From NCBI GenBank assembly GCA_019359435.1, contig JAHHHI010000078.1, positions 1-64,000 of the forward strand: 64,000 bases of DNA, in the 5' to 3' direction. A program made the translations under genes and the position numbers. This DNA is from Kaiparowitsia implicata GSE-PSE-MK54-09C. GTDB lineage: Bacteria > Cyanobacteriota > Cyanobacteriia > Elainellales > Elainellaceae. Below the pieces are notes generated by a model. That model was given only the letters and a program-made list of their open reading frames with translations. It ran no database searches and was not told the DNA's origin. This document shows positions 25,172 through 34,642 of the stretch, one piece after another. The first letter of the stretch is position 1. Every line of letters starts with the position of its first letter.

Positions 25172-28100
25172 ATGCAGCCACCTCTGGCCCTTGAGCAAAC
25201 CCTGCGAGAACGCAATGCTTTGTTGCAATCCATTCTAGAAAGCTCGCCCGATCTGATTTTTGTGAAAGATCGGGTAGGGCGCTATGTCATGGTGAATGCC
25301 AATCTGGCGGCCTATTTGGGCTATTCCGTTGATGAGTTGGTGGGTAAAACAGATAGTGATCTGTTCCCAGACCAAGCGGCCACGCTTCGTCAGCAAGACC
25401 AGCAAATTTTGAAAACGGGGATCGCAGCCACCTCTGAAGACTGCTTCATCAATGCTGCTGGCGTGGAGACGATGTTTCTCACCACCAAGTCGCCATGGCG
25501 TGATGCGGATGGCAACCTGCTGGGAGTTGTGGGAGTGACCCGCGATGTGAGCGATCGCAAGCGGGCAGAAGCAGCTCTCCAAGAAAGTGAGCAGCGCTTT
25601 CGGCTTGTGGCTGAGCAAACAGAGCAAATGCTCTATGACCATGATGTGAGAACTGGAGAGGTTCAGTGGGTTGGGGCGATTGAGTCTATTACCGGAGAAA
25701 CCCCGGCTGAGTTTCAACAGGTGAATAATGCAGCGTGGGAGGCCCGGATTCATCCGAGCGATCGCCCTACCGTCGTTGCAGCGCTAGATCACGCAATGCG
25801 CACCCACAGCCGCTACTGGGCAGAGTATCGCTTTCAACGAGCCGATGGCAGCTACATCCCCGTAGAAGAGCGGGGAGTGTTTATGTATGACGCGAGCGAC
25901 ACCGCCTACCGCATGGTCGGAACCCTGAGTGACATCAGCGAGCGCAAGACTGCCGAAATCAACTTGCACCAGCAAGAAGCACTCTACCGCAATATTTTTG
26001 AGAGCGTTAGCGATGGTCTGCTCATTACCCGTCTAGACACGCATGAAGCGGTGGTGTTTAACTCGGCCTTTGCGTCCATGCATGGGTACAGCGTAGACGA
26101 GATGCGCCAAATCAAGCCGCAAGAGTTTATCCATGCCGACTATCTGCCGCTGTTTGAGCAGTTTTTAGCCGCGATTGATCGGGATGAGCCGTTTCATGGG
26201 CATGCGGTTGATGTGCATCGAGATGGCTCTCTCATTGATGTAGAAGTATCGGGAACGCGATGCACCTTCAATGGGCAGGCCCATGCGTTAGCGGTGGTGA
26301 GAGATGTGAGCGATCGCATCCGGTTTGAACGCGAGCGGGCACAGGCAGAACTGGCGCTGCGCAAGAGCGAAGAGCGCTTTCAGGCGTTTATGGACAACAG
26401 CCCCACTGCGGTGTGGATTACAGACTATGAGGGCACGTTGGTCTACATCAACAAGACCTACCTACAGATGTTTCAAATCGAAGATGACAGCATCGTCGGT
26501 AAGTCGCTGTTTGAGCTGTATCCTCGGGCGATCGCTCGAGAATTTCACGACGCCAATCTAACCGTGATTGCCGCCAATGAAACCCTTTCTGCAGTAGAGC
26601 CATTGCCGCTGCCCGATGGCTCCGTCGGCGACACCCTGGTTTACAAATTCCCTTTAACCGATATTTCAGGGCGGCAGGCGGTCGGCGGCATCGCCATCGA
26701 CATCACCGACCGCAAGCGAGCCGAAGAAGCGCTGCAGCGACAAGAGGCGTTCCTCCGCAGCATTTATGTCGGAACCCGCGAGCAAATTTTTGTTATTGAC
26801 GTGGATGAGGCGGGTGAATTTCGCTATAGCGGGTTTAACCCCTATGCAGAAGAAACCTGCGGTCTGTCTAGCCAATCGGTCGAAGGCATGACCCCAGAGG
26901 AAAGCTTTGGAGAAGAGGTGGGGGGCAAGCTCCGCCGAAACTATCAGCGCTGCATAGATGTGGGCATTAGCATTACCTACGAAGAAGCCACAGAATTTCA
27001 AGACAGACCCATTTGGTGGGTCACGACGCTGAATCCCCTCAGGGGCAGCGACGGAACAATCTATCGGATTGTAGGTACTGCGATCGACATTACCGATCGC
27101 AAGCTAGTCCAAGAAGCCCTGCAACAGCAAGAAGCCTTCCTCCGCAGCATCTACAACGGCACCGAAGAGCAAATCTTTGTGATCGATGTCGATAAAACTG
27201 GAGAATTTCGCATTGGCAGCATCAATGCCTATGCCGAGAGAAGCTACGGCCTGCTGAGCCGCGACCTAGAAGGCAAAACCCCAGAAGAGAGCTTTGGGGA
27301 TCACATTGGCCGCCAGCTGCGGCATCGCTATACCGAATGTATTGCAGCCGGAACCAGCATCACCTACGAAGAAGTCACGCAATTTCAGGACGAAACCATT
27401 TGGTGGGTTACGACGCTCAATCCCTTACGGGATGACACTGGGCGGATCTACCGTCTGGTGGGAACCGCAACCAACATTACCGATCGCAAACAAGCTGAAC
27501 AGGCTGTGCAACTTTCAGAGGCACAATTGCGAGAAAAAGCAAACGAGTTAGAGCAAATTCTGACAAATTTGCAGCGCACCCAAGCACAACTCGTGCAAAC
27601 TGAAAAAATGTCGAGCTTGGGGCAGTTGGTTGCAGGGGTTGCGCATGAAATCAATAACCCTGTGAACTTCATTTTTGGCAACATCCGCCATGCCAATGAT
27701 TACATTCACGACATGATGCAATTGCTGGATCTGTATCAGCACCACTATCCCCTTCCTCATCCTGAGATTACAGCCGAAGCGGAAGCGATGGATCTCGGCT
27801 TTATCTTAGAAGACTTGCCCAAGCTTCTAACGTCGATGAAGGTGGGCGCAGAGCGGATTCAGCAAATTGTGCTGTCGCTGCGCAACTTCTCCCGGATGGA
27901 TGAGGCAGAGGTTAAAGCGGTTGATATTCACGAGGGCATTGACAGCACGCTGATGATTTTGCACAATCGCCTTAAGGAAACGGGCGATCGCGCCACTATC
28001 CACATTCTTAAGCACTATGGTGACTTGCCCCTGGTAGAGTGCTACGCAGGCCAACTCAATCAGGTGTTTATGAACCTGCTCGCCAATGCGATTGATGCCC

Positions 28101-28432
28101 TAGAAGAACGAGATGCTGGGCGATCGCGCAGTGACATTCAACAAACTCCTAGCCAAATCACCATCACCACTAAGCCGTTGCAACAGCACGTCGAAATTGC
28201 GATCGCAGATAATGGCCCTGGCATGAGCGAAATCACCCAGCGTCGACTATTTGAGCCATTTTATACCACCAAACCTGTTGGCAAAGGCACAGGACTAGGG
28301 CTCTCTATTAGTTATCAAGTCGTGGTAGAAAAGCACGGCGGCACTCTGCGATGCGAGTCTCATTTGGGGCAAGGCACCACCTTTTTCATCACTATCCCCT
28401 GCCATCAATTTTCCGACATCGCCCCAACGTGA
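25172..28432 (+). CDS. multi-PAS sensor histidine kinase
   Basis: I prefer the ATG at 25172 (MQPPLALEQTLRERNALLQS) over an upstream one at 25025, giving 1086 residues. Six PAS domains follow in order, each ending in a D-x-T/S-D/E-R-K type PAC motif (DVSDRKRAE, DISERKTAE, DVSDRIRFE, DITDRKRAE, DITDRKLVQ, NITDRKQAE). A coiled coil (QLREKANELEQILTNLQ) leads to the phosphoacceptor box VAGVAHEINNPVNFIFGN and an HATPase with NLLANAIDALEE, DNGPGMSE and GTGLGLSIS. PAS5 and PAS6 are near copies of each other. No membrane helices are seen, so the protein is cytosolic. Stimulus and partner are unknown; no response regulator is adjacent. Confidence 0.9.
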   Translation: MQPPLALEQTLRERNALLQSILESSPDLIFVKDRVGRYVMVNANLAAYLGYSVDELVGKTDSDLFPDQAATLRQQDQQILKTGIAATSEDCFINAAGVETMFLTTKSPWRDADGNLLGVVGVTRDVSDRKRAEAALQESEQRFRLVAEQTEQMLYDHDVRTGEVQWVGAIESITGETPAEFQQVNNAAWEARIHPSDRPTVVAALDHAMRTHSRYWAEYRFQRADGSYIPVEERGVFMYDASDTAYRMVGTLSDISERKTAEINLHQQEALYRNIFESVSDGLLITRLDTHEAVVFNSAFASMHGYSVDEMRQIKPQEFIHADYLPLFEQFLAAIDRDEPFHGHAVDVHRDGSLIDVEVSGTRCTFNGQAHALAVVRDVSDRIRFERERAQAELALRKSEERFQAFMDNSPTAVWITDYEGTLVYINKTYLQMFQIEDDSIVGKSLFELYPRAIAREFHDANLTVIAANETLSAVEPLPLPDGSVGDTLVYKFPLTDISGRQAVGGIAIDITDRKRAEEALQRQEAFLRSIYVGTREQIFVIDVDEAGEFRYSGFNPYAEETCGLSSQSVEGMTPEESFGEEVGGKLRRNYQRCIDVGISITYEEATEFQDRPIWWVTTLNPLRGSDGTIYRIVGTAIDITDRKLVQEALQQQEAFLRSIYNGTEEQIFVIDVDKTGEFRIGSINAYAERSYGLLSRDLEGKTPEESFGDHIGRQLRHRYTECIAAGTSITYEEVTQFQDETIWWVTTLNPLRDDTGRIYRLVGTATNITDRKQAEQAVQLSEAQLREKANELEQILTNLQRTQAQLVQTEKMSSLGQLVAGVAHEINNPVNFIFGNIRHANDYIHDMMQLLDLYQHHYPLPHPEITAEAEAMDLGFILEDLPKLLTSMKVGAERIQQIVLSLRNFSRMDEAEVKAVDIHEGIDSTLMILHNRLKETGDRATIHILKHYGDLPLVECYAGQLNQVFMNLLANAIDALEERDAGRSRSDIQQTPSQITITTKPLQQHVEIAIADNGPGMSEITQRRLFEPFYTTKPVGKGTGLGLSISYQVVVEKHGGTLRCESHLGQGTTFFITIPCHQFSDIAPT

Positions 28433-28539
28433 TTAGGGACGACTAACCTAACGTTTGAAGCATCACTCTACCAAGCCCTTTGTTTTGGATGAACGTTCAT
28501 AGAAACAATAGTTGCATGGAACCAATGGAACCATTGGAT

Positions 28540-29484
28540 TCACGAATTTTGAGGTTCTAGCAACGTCTGGCATCTAGCCAAGTCCGAGTTTGTCGAAAAG
28601 CCCCTAGCAATGTATTTATTAAGCAATCGCCGTGCTTTAGGCTTCCGATCTAAGTGAATGAAGTACATCACATGAGCTGCTGCGATATTAGATGACTTAT
28701 GCTTCACCAAAGACAATGAATATTGAAAGGCCTGACTTACCTCATCATCAGAAAAGGTCTTTAAATCTGAAAGCCAGCTTAGATCACAGTCAATAGGTCT
28801 AATAAGACGAAAAGCAGTGCTTGGTGAACCAGGCAAATCTACTTCAAGTGAAAAATAGTCACGCAGCCTGTACTGAATAAGATGGATCCACGATGTATGT
28901 CGATGCTTGAAATCTTGATGAAGCAACACTGACGTTCCAGGAATTAAACAAGGATAAAAAGTCTTAACAACATATTCAGCCAGTGACCACGATTTCATTA
29001 AATCTACAAGCAAAAACTCAATGGGTTGGCCGTCCCAGCCAATTTTTGTGATATCTCCAGGATAAATTTTTACGATGTCAGAATAGTCGCGAGTGCGCTC
29101 AACATACTCATCTAAAAAGCTCTCTCCAACACTGTATTGCCTTAAGCACTTATGCATGGATGAGTTCATCCAGCCTTGCCATTTAAATTGATCATAGGCA
29201 TGAACAAATTTGCCCTCGGCACACTTATTGCTACGCATCCCTTGAGCTAGCGGAATTGTAGTCGACCCTAGCCAACATCCCAGATCAACAATCTCGCCAG
29301 CACCCGAGTAAGTTTTCTGAGCGTAGTTCCTGAAATAAGTTTGCTCTTCGAGCGAGGTCATCCCAGTCACCAAAGCAAGCGCTTCAGCGTTAACAGAGAT
29401 TTCAAGGGTTTGATCCTGAGGGGCAAAGCGATTCAACAACGGGATTTTTCGAATAACGTCTTTAGCTTGTTTGATCTTGTTCAT
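28540..29484 (-). CDS. class I SAM-dependent methyltransferase-like protein
   Basis: The 314-residue protein contains a glycine-rich motif I, GEIVDLGCWLGSTTIPLAQG (about residues 63-82), followed by KFVHAYDQFKWQGWMN. An acidic motif IPIEFLLVDLMKSW-type segment lies near residue 155 and LIPGTSVLLHQDFKHRHT near 185. This resembles TylF/family 24 methyltransferases that act on sugars or small molecules. The substrate is unknown. The gene is more AT-rich with fewer HIP1 sites than its neighbours, which suggests acquisition. A CCAATGG-AA-CCATTGG palindrome (28522-28537) lies just beyond its stop. Confidence 0.7.
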   Translation of the reverse strand: MNKIKQAKDVIRKIPLLNRFAPQDQTLEISVNAEALALVTGMTSLEEQTYFRNYAQKTYSGAGEIVDLGCWLGSTTIPLAQGMRSNKCAEGKFVHAYDQFKWQGWMNSSMHKCLRQYSVGESFLDEYVERTRDYSDIVKIYPGDITKIGWDGQPIEFLLVDLMKSWSLAEYVVKTFYPCLIPGTSVLLHQDFKHRHTSWIHLIQYRLRDYFSLEVDLPGSPSTAFRLIRPIDCDLSWLSDLKTFSDDEVSQAFQYSLSLVKHKSSNIAAAHVMYFIHLDRKPKARRLLNKYIARGFSTNSDLARCQTLLEPQNS

Positions 29485-30338
29485 AGAAATTGAGAGTATA
29501 CACCACTAATTTGACTTTTTCTTGGCATTAGATTGCAATTAACTGCGCTTAGCTTGCAAAGTTCGATATTAAAGGGTTTATCTAGAACGTTGAGTGCATT
29601 TCACTTTTTCAAGCTTGACTCTTACCTCCTAAACCTTTCTCGAAAATATAGAGAAAGAGAGTCAAATCAGAATTTTCCTTTCTTTTGGGAAAGGGACTCA
29701 GGATAGGGGCTGCATACTTGGAATGTATCTCTAGACGTTATTTAGAGATTGGGTTTTTGGATGCCATTTAAATAATAAACCTCACCGATCTCTAACGTTA
29801 GTATCCCTAATCAATGTTGGTCGCAGGCTATTTGAGTGATAGACAACTGAGGGCTGACCTACTTCTCTTACTAGTTGAACTGCGTAGCTAAAAAAGACGC
29901 CTTAGCAGACCTAATAAAGTCTCAAGTAGTATAACAGCCATACTTGTGATGTTGGGCTGTACTGACAAAAAACCTACAGCGGTGCGATTCTATCATCCCG
30001 CTTCTTGAAGGGGGTTTTATTGGAGCAAAGAGGGCGATCGCCCCAGCACCACAAGAGACCTCCGCATCCTCCAACCTCTCAAATCCCCACCAGCAAAAAA
30101 AACCGCGACCGAATCAAAGGCCTGTCGTGTTGCCATAGCTCAAAATAGCGGCTCCAGACCTAGATTGAATCACGAGTCGGGATAAACCTAAAAGCCCTTG
30201 ATGCGCCGTGCATAGTGCACGGCGCATCAAGGGCTTTTAGGCTCCGCGCGTCGCAGCGTAACCCAAAACTTGCTCATCGTGAGCCGAGATCAACCATCAT
30301 TAGCTATGAACACAGGAGAACCCAACCCAGAATTACAG
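29485..30338. other. intergenic region with exceptional hairpin
   Basis: There is no gene-like frame. The DNA from 29485 to about 29960 is AT-rich. A 26-bp perfect hairpin lies at 30187-30241. A 19-bp direct repeat (30318-30336 and 30343-30361) runs across the end of the next gene. Confidence 0.65.
30187..30241. terminator. 26-bp perfect hairpin, probable bidirectional terminator
   Basis: Arms 30187-30212 and 30216-30241 are exact inverse complements of 26 bases around a three-base loop TAG. The arm begins CCTAAAAGCCCTTGATGCGC. Short A/T stretches flank the GC core on both strands. It lies 98 bases downstream of the RTX/Calx-beta gene on its transcribed strand. Confidence 0.8.
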
Positions 30339-33300
30339 CTAAGAACCCAACCCAGAATTACCTCCGCCGTTAGTAAAAGGCCCTTGGATATTGTTGGGCG
30401 AATTGGGTGGATCGCCAAAGATGGAATTGCTGACCGTTAAGGTTCCACCACTATTAAAAATCGCGCCGCCTGAGCTTATATTTTGATTAGATTGATTCCC
30501 GATAAACCTAGCCAGATCAACGGTAATATTGCCTCCGGTAGCAGCAATACCACCCCCGCTATTGACAGCAGTATTGCTGTCGAATTGAATTAGCCCATCG
30601 CTTCCGTCAATATTGAGCGTGGCCCCTGGCCCATTGAGAATACCGCCCCCCTGATTATTCGCACTGTTATTGCGAATCAAGGTGCCACTCGTCAGGGTTA
30701 AGGTGCCAGAGTTGTTAATCGCTCCACCAGATGCAGCAGCATTATTTACTAACCTAACCCCATCCAGTGTCAAATTACCTTCATTAAGGATGCCGCCCCC
30801 GGTAGGGTTTGCCTGACCTACAACGTTACCATCGCGAATGGTCATGCCCTCAAGTGTCGTGGTGCTGTTGCTATTAATTCTAAAAATTCTGTTGGTGCCA
30901 GTCCCACTGCGTCGCAGCGTCAGGCTAGATGCACCCGGCCCATCAATCACCATGCTGCGAGTAATCACTAACGGCGATTGCAAATCGATAATGCCGGACT
31001 GAGCAGCGCCAGTAAAGGTGATCGTTGGGTTGGCAATCGACCCAGCATTGTTCGCGTCGGCGATCGCCTGCCTTAGCGATCCAGGCCCACTGTCATTCAG
31101 GTTCGATACAGTGCCATTGACATCCAAAATCGTGCCGATGCGAGTGCCGTTAGCACCCACCACATAGCCAGTTCCAGCACCCACCGTAACCGAAACCGTC
31201 TCGTTTCCTTCAATCAAGTTATCGGCCAGCGGTGTGACCAGCAGCGTCGCGCTGGTTTGACCCGCAGCAAAGGTTAGCGTGCGATTGGGTAGATCGAGCT
31301 GACCACTGCCTGCGGTCAGCATGTAATCATTCCCCAGAGTTGCGACCCCGCCCAGTGTGAAATCAACCGTCAACGGATTAGCGGTGAAACCCGTTCGGGT
31401 AAAGGTAAAGGTCATCACGCCACTGCCACCTTCGAGCACATTGGCATTCGTGAGCGGAGACAGATTGACTGTCGCATCGTCATCAATAATCGTTGCGGTA
31501 ATCAGGCTAGTGGTTACAAGATTGTAGCCATCCCCCGCGGTCAGCCGGAAATTGACCGTGCGATTGGACTGCGGCTGGTTGTTGGCGATGGGCGTCACAG
31601 TAATGGTTTTAGAGGTCTCCCCTTCACCAAACGACAGCACACCGCTGCCGTTGTTTAGCGTCAAATCGCCCGCCTGAGCGATACCCAAGGTGTAGTCTGT
31701 GTCCAATACTGCAGACCCTGCAATCTGGAAACTGACCTCTAACTCACGCCCCAAAAAGCCTTGACGAGTGAACGTGAAGGTCATGGCCTGACCGCTATCT
31801 TCCAGCACGTTGCTGGGCGCCACCGCTAACGTAATGTTGGCATCATCGTTGAGGATGGTGCCGGTGGCAGAGGTTTGACCCGTCGGCGCATAACCTGTTC
31901 CCGGCGACAGCGACAGCATGACCGTTTCATCGGGTTCGACCACATTATCCATCACGGGGGTAACGGTAATCGTGCGGGAGGTTTCTCCGGCTGCAAAGGT
32001 CAGCGTGCCCGCATTCGCCCCAACGTTAAACTGCGAGGCATTAGAGGTGACGGTGTAATCGCTAGTGAGCTGAGCCGTGCCTCCCACTGAGAAGTTCACC
32101 GTAATGGCACGATCCAGAAACCCACCCCGCGTTAGGGTATACACCATTGCAGTGCCGCTGTCTTCAAACACCTGATTCGGCGCAACAGCAATGGATAGGG
32201 TGCTGTCATCATCCACAATGGTGCCGAGCGCTGTGGCATTGTTGCCTACGGCATAGCTAGTGCCTCCCGCTAAGGTCAGTCGAACATTGCGATTGGGGTT
32301 CACACCATTGTTGGCAACCGGGCGCAACCGTATAGTTCTGCTGGTTTCGCCAGCTGCAAAGCTAACCGTTCCTCCGGTTTGACTAAAAGTGAGACCCGAG
32401 CCAGCATTGACCACCGTGTAGTCGTTGTTTTGCCCCAGTTGAGCGTTGCCACCCACCGTAAAATTCACGGTAATGGCCCGATTGGCGAACCCTTGCCGAG
32501 CAATGGTAAACACAAGCTCGTTGCCGCTGTCTTCTAGCACGCTGAGCGGGGCCACAGACAGATTCACCAGGGATTCATCGTCAATAATGGTGCCGGTGGC
32601 GCTGCCCTGCCCTCCCGCAAAGTAGCCACTGCCCGGAGCCACCGCCAACATTACCGTCTCATTCGGCTCTAGCACATTGTCTGCAATGGGGCGAATGCGA
32701 ACCTGAGTCTGAGCCTGTCCATTCGCAAAGGTAATGGTGCCGCTATTGCCGGAAAGGGTACTTGCGCCCGTCACGCTGTAGTCCACCCCTCGAGAGGCGG
32801 TGCCGCCAAAGGTGAAGTTTACCGTTAGATCTCTGTTCAAAAACTGACTACGCGAGAAGGTGTAGACCATTTCGTTGCCGCTGTCTTCCACCACGCTGGC
32901 AGGCGACACGCTGACGTTGACCGGAACATCCGGCGGCGGAATGTTGACAGTGAAACTGCCTAATGATGCAGGTCGATTGAAGTTGGCGCTGGTGTTGAAA
33001 ACCTGAGCTCCCCGCAGCCGCACATTATATGTGCCGTTGTCATTCGCATCCCACGAACCCCCAGGGCCAGAAAAGAAGTAGGTGACTGTTTGAACGGCAT
33101 CGCTGCCTGTTGTACTGAACAGTTTGGCATTTTCTTGATAGCCATCTGGGCCAGTCACCACAATATTGGTGTTGCGAAAACTGCGCGTGTCTAGACCCGC
33201 GGTATCGACATACTGAATGGTAAAGAACTGGCTGTTAGTTGCGGCGTTGAGGTTAGAAATCTGAAAATTGCTGGCGGCTGGACGCGTATTGGCGAGCTCG

Positions 33301-33917
33301 GGCAAAGTCACCGGCACAAATCGTGCGGGTCGATTGAGCTGCGGAGCCCGCACATTGTTAACGACTGCCAGGACTTGGTTATTTTGACTATTGCGAATGA
33401 TGGTTGAACCTGCCAACTGCCCCATGCCGTTGGTGAAGCTAAGGCTGTTGAAGGTGAGGCCTTCCGCTAAACCAATGCGGTCAGTACCCAGCTGAAAATC
33501 GCGAATAACGGTGGCGTTGCTTGGGTTCACAACCCCAAGACCCGGTGCTAGCACAAAGGTATCTTCCCCCGCACCGCCAACCAGAATATTGCGCCCAACG
33601 CCCCCAAACAAAAAGTCGGCCCCGCCGCCCCCGCGCAGCGTGTCGTTGCCTGCCCCCCCAAACAGTTGGTCATTGCCTGCGCCACCCACGAGCAAGTCAT
33701 CTCCGGTTTGCCCCCAGAGGATGTCTGGCCCCCCGCCGCCGCGTAGGGTGTCATTTCCGTCGCCCCCCAGGATGAAATCTCGTCCTACCCCACCGAATAC
33801 GCTGTCGTTGCCAGCTCCAGCCCGAATGACATCATTGCCCCCCTCTCCTAGGATGAGGTCGTCATCAAGCGTGCCAATAATGAAGTCGCCAAATTCTGTT
33901 CCAATGATGGTAGCCAT
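30339..33917 (-). CDS. large RTX / Calx-beta / beta-helix extracellular protein
   Basis: The 1192-residue protein lacks a Sec signal. Residues about 1-125 are Ca-binding RTX nonapeptides (GGAGNDTLRGGGG-type repeats). A beta-domain spans roughly 205-325 (SNFQISNLNAATNSQFFTIQYV in halves). Five Calx-beta domains follow at about 330-930, each with an ED-S/G-G start (VVEDSGNEMVYTF, VLEDSGNELVFTI, VFEDSGTAMVYTL, VLEDSGQAMTFTF, VLEGGSGVMTFTF). The last ~255 residues form a right-handed beta-helix with GGGILNEGNLTL-type repeats, similar to polymorphic surface proteins. It is likely a type I-exported adhesin or surface-layer protein. RTX repeats at the N-terminus, not the C-terminus, are unusual for classical type I substrates. 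No exporter genes are nearby. Confidence 0.85.
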   Translation of the reverse strand: MATIIGTEFGDFIIGTLDDDLILGEGGNDVIRAGAGNDSVFGGVGRDFILGGDGNDTLRGGGGPDILWGQTGDDLLVGGAGNDQLFGGAGNDTLRGGGGADFLFGGVGRNILVGGAGEDTFVLAPGLGVVNPSNATVIRDFQLGTDRIGLAEGLTFNSLSFTNGMGQLAGSTIIRNSQNNQVLAVVNNVRAPQLNRPARFVPVTLPELANTRPAASNFQISNLNAATNSQFFTIQYVDTAGLDTRSFRNTNIVVTGPDGYQENAKLFSTTGSDAVQTVTYFFSGPGGSWDANDNGTYNVRLRGAQVFNTSANFNRPASLGSFTVNIPPPDVPVNVSVSPASVVEDSGNEMVYTFSRSQFLNRDLTVNFTFGGTASRGVDYSVTGASTLSGNSGTITFANGQAQTQVRIRPIADNVLEPNETVMLAVAPGSGYFAGGQGSATGTIIDDESLVNLSVAPLSVLEDSGNELVFTIARQGFANRAITVNFTVGGNAQLGQNNDYTVVNAGSGLTFSQTGGTVSFAAGETSRTIRLRPVANNGVNPNRNVRLTLAGGTSYAVGNNATALGTIVDDDSTLSIAVAPNQVFEDSGTAMVYTLTRGGFLDRAITVNFSVGGTAQLTSDYTVTSNASQFNVGANAGTLTFAAGETSRTITVTPVMDNVVEPDETVMLSLSPGTGYAPTGQTSATGTILNDDANITLAVAPSNVLEDSGQAMTFTFTRQGFLGRELEVSFQIAGSAVLDTDYTLGIAQAGDLTLNNGSGVLSFGEGETSKTITVTPIANNQPQSNRTVNFRLTAGDGYNLVTTSLITATIIDDDATVNLSPLTNANVLEGGSGVMTFTFTRTGFTANPLTVDFTLGGVATLGNDYMLTAGSGQLDLPNRTLTFAAGQTSATLLVTPLADNLIEGNETVSVTVGAGTGYVVGANGTRIGTILDVNGTVSNLNDSGPGSLRQAIADANNAGSIANPTITFTGAAQSGIIDLQSPLVITRSMVIDGPGASSLTLRRSGTGTNRIFRINSNSTTTLEGMTIRDGNVVGQANPTGGGILNEGNLTLDGVRLVNNAAASGGAINNSGTLTLTSGTLIRNNSANNQGGGILNGPGATLNIDGSDGLIQFDSNTAVNSGGGIAATGGNITVDLARFIGNQSNQNISSGGAIFNSGGTLTVSNSIFGDPPNSPNNIQGPFTNGGGNSGLGS

Positions 33918-34564
33918 TAAACTCTGTTCCTAGGGATATTCAGGGAGTAGCGCGAATGATGCAACTGGAGCAATCTGGATCAATTTTTCTAGGGGAAAAT
34001 ACAGATGCCTCTAAGATCAAGGATTCTAATTGATAGCGCGAGATTGCGTGCATTTTTTTTTAATGAAGTAGGGAGTAGCAGAGATGGAGCAAGCTCTACG
34101 TATATAGAGTAACTTTGGACACATTGGACGCCATTTTTACCTGTTGAATTTTGTGCAGATGCAATCAAGACCAAGGGGTATAGAACCTGACCAAGTGGGG
34201 CGATCGCCCTACCAAAAGTACTGAAAATGTTGCCATCGACACCTTTTCAGTTCCTGCCCATTGCGTGCCTATTGCCCCAAAAGCAGATGGAAAAAATCAA
34301 CGTGTGGCCAAGTCACATGCGGAAGGTTCAAGACAAGATTTTGTAGTATTTTTTACCGATTACTCTCCCGTAGAGGGCGACGTAAATTTTTATTGCGGCA
34401 TCCGGCTAGTCTACTCGGTACGCTGGTCTGCACACTGGCAGAGGCAAAATACACACGGAACTTGAGCAGGGAGCGATCGCCCTCTGACCCAGCACAGTGT
34501 ATATCTTTGACCCACAGCGCTACTCGAAAGCAGCCTTGAAGTGTAAAGAATGAGTTGCAGCACA
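33918..34564. other. intergenic region upstream of the RTX gene
   Basis: Short frames on both strands lack recognisable features. The first 250 bases are AT-rich and probably hold the promoter of the minus-strand RTX gene. I see no structured element before the palindrome at 34565. Confidence 0.5.
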
Positions 34565-34600
34565 AACCTGTCGAGGGGGCGATCGCCCCCTCGACAGGTT
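34565..34600. terminator. 36-bp perfect palindrome with HIP1 centre
   Basis: AACCTGTCGAGGGGGCGA is followed immediately by its exact reverse complement. The centre is GGCGATCGCC, which contains HIP1. It lies 43 bases beyond the stop of the minus-strand TPR gene and probably ends its transcript, although the T-run is weak. Confidence 0.7.
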
Positions 34601-34642
34601 CCACTGGTTTGGATTAGCTCAGTACCGCACCTGCGGAGGACA

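Noticed and set aside
33511-33933. 140-codon plus-strand Pro/Ser-rich frame
   Set aside because: It is antisense to the RTX repeats; the Pro-rich pattern is the complement of Gly-rich codons.
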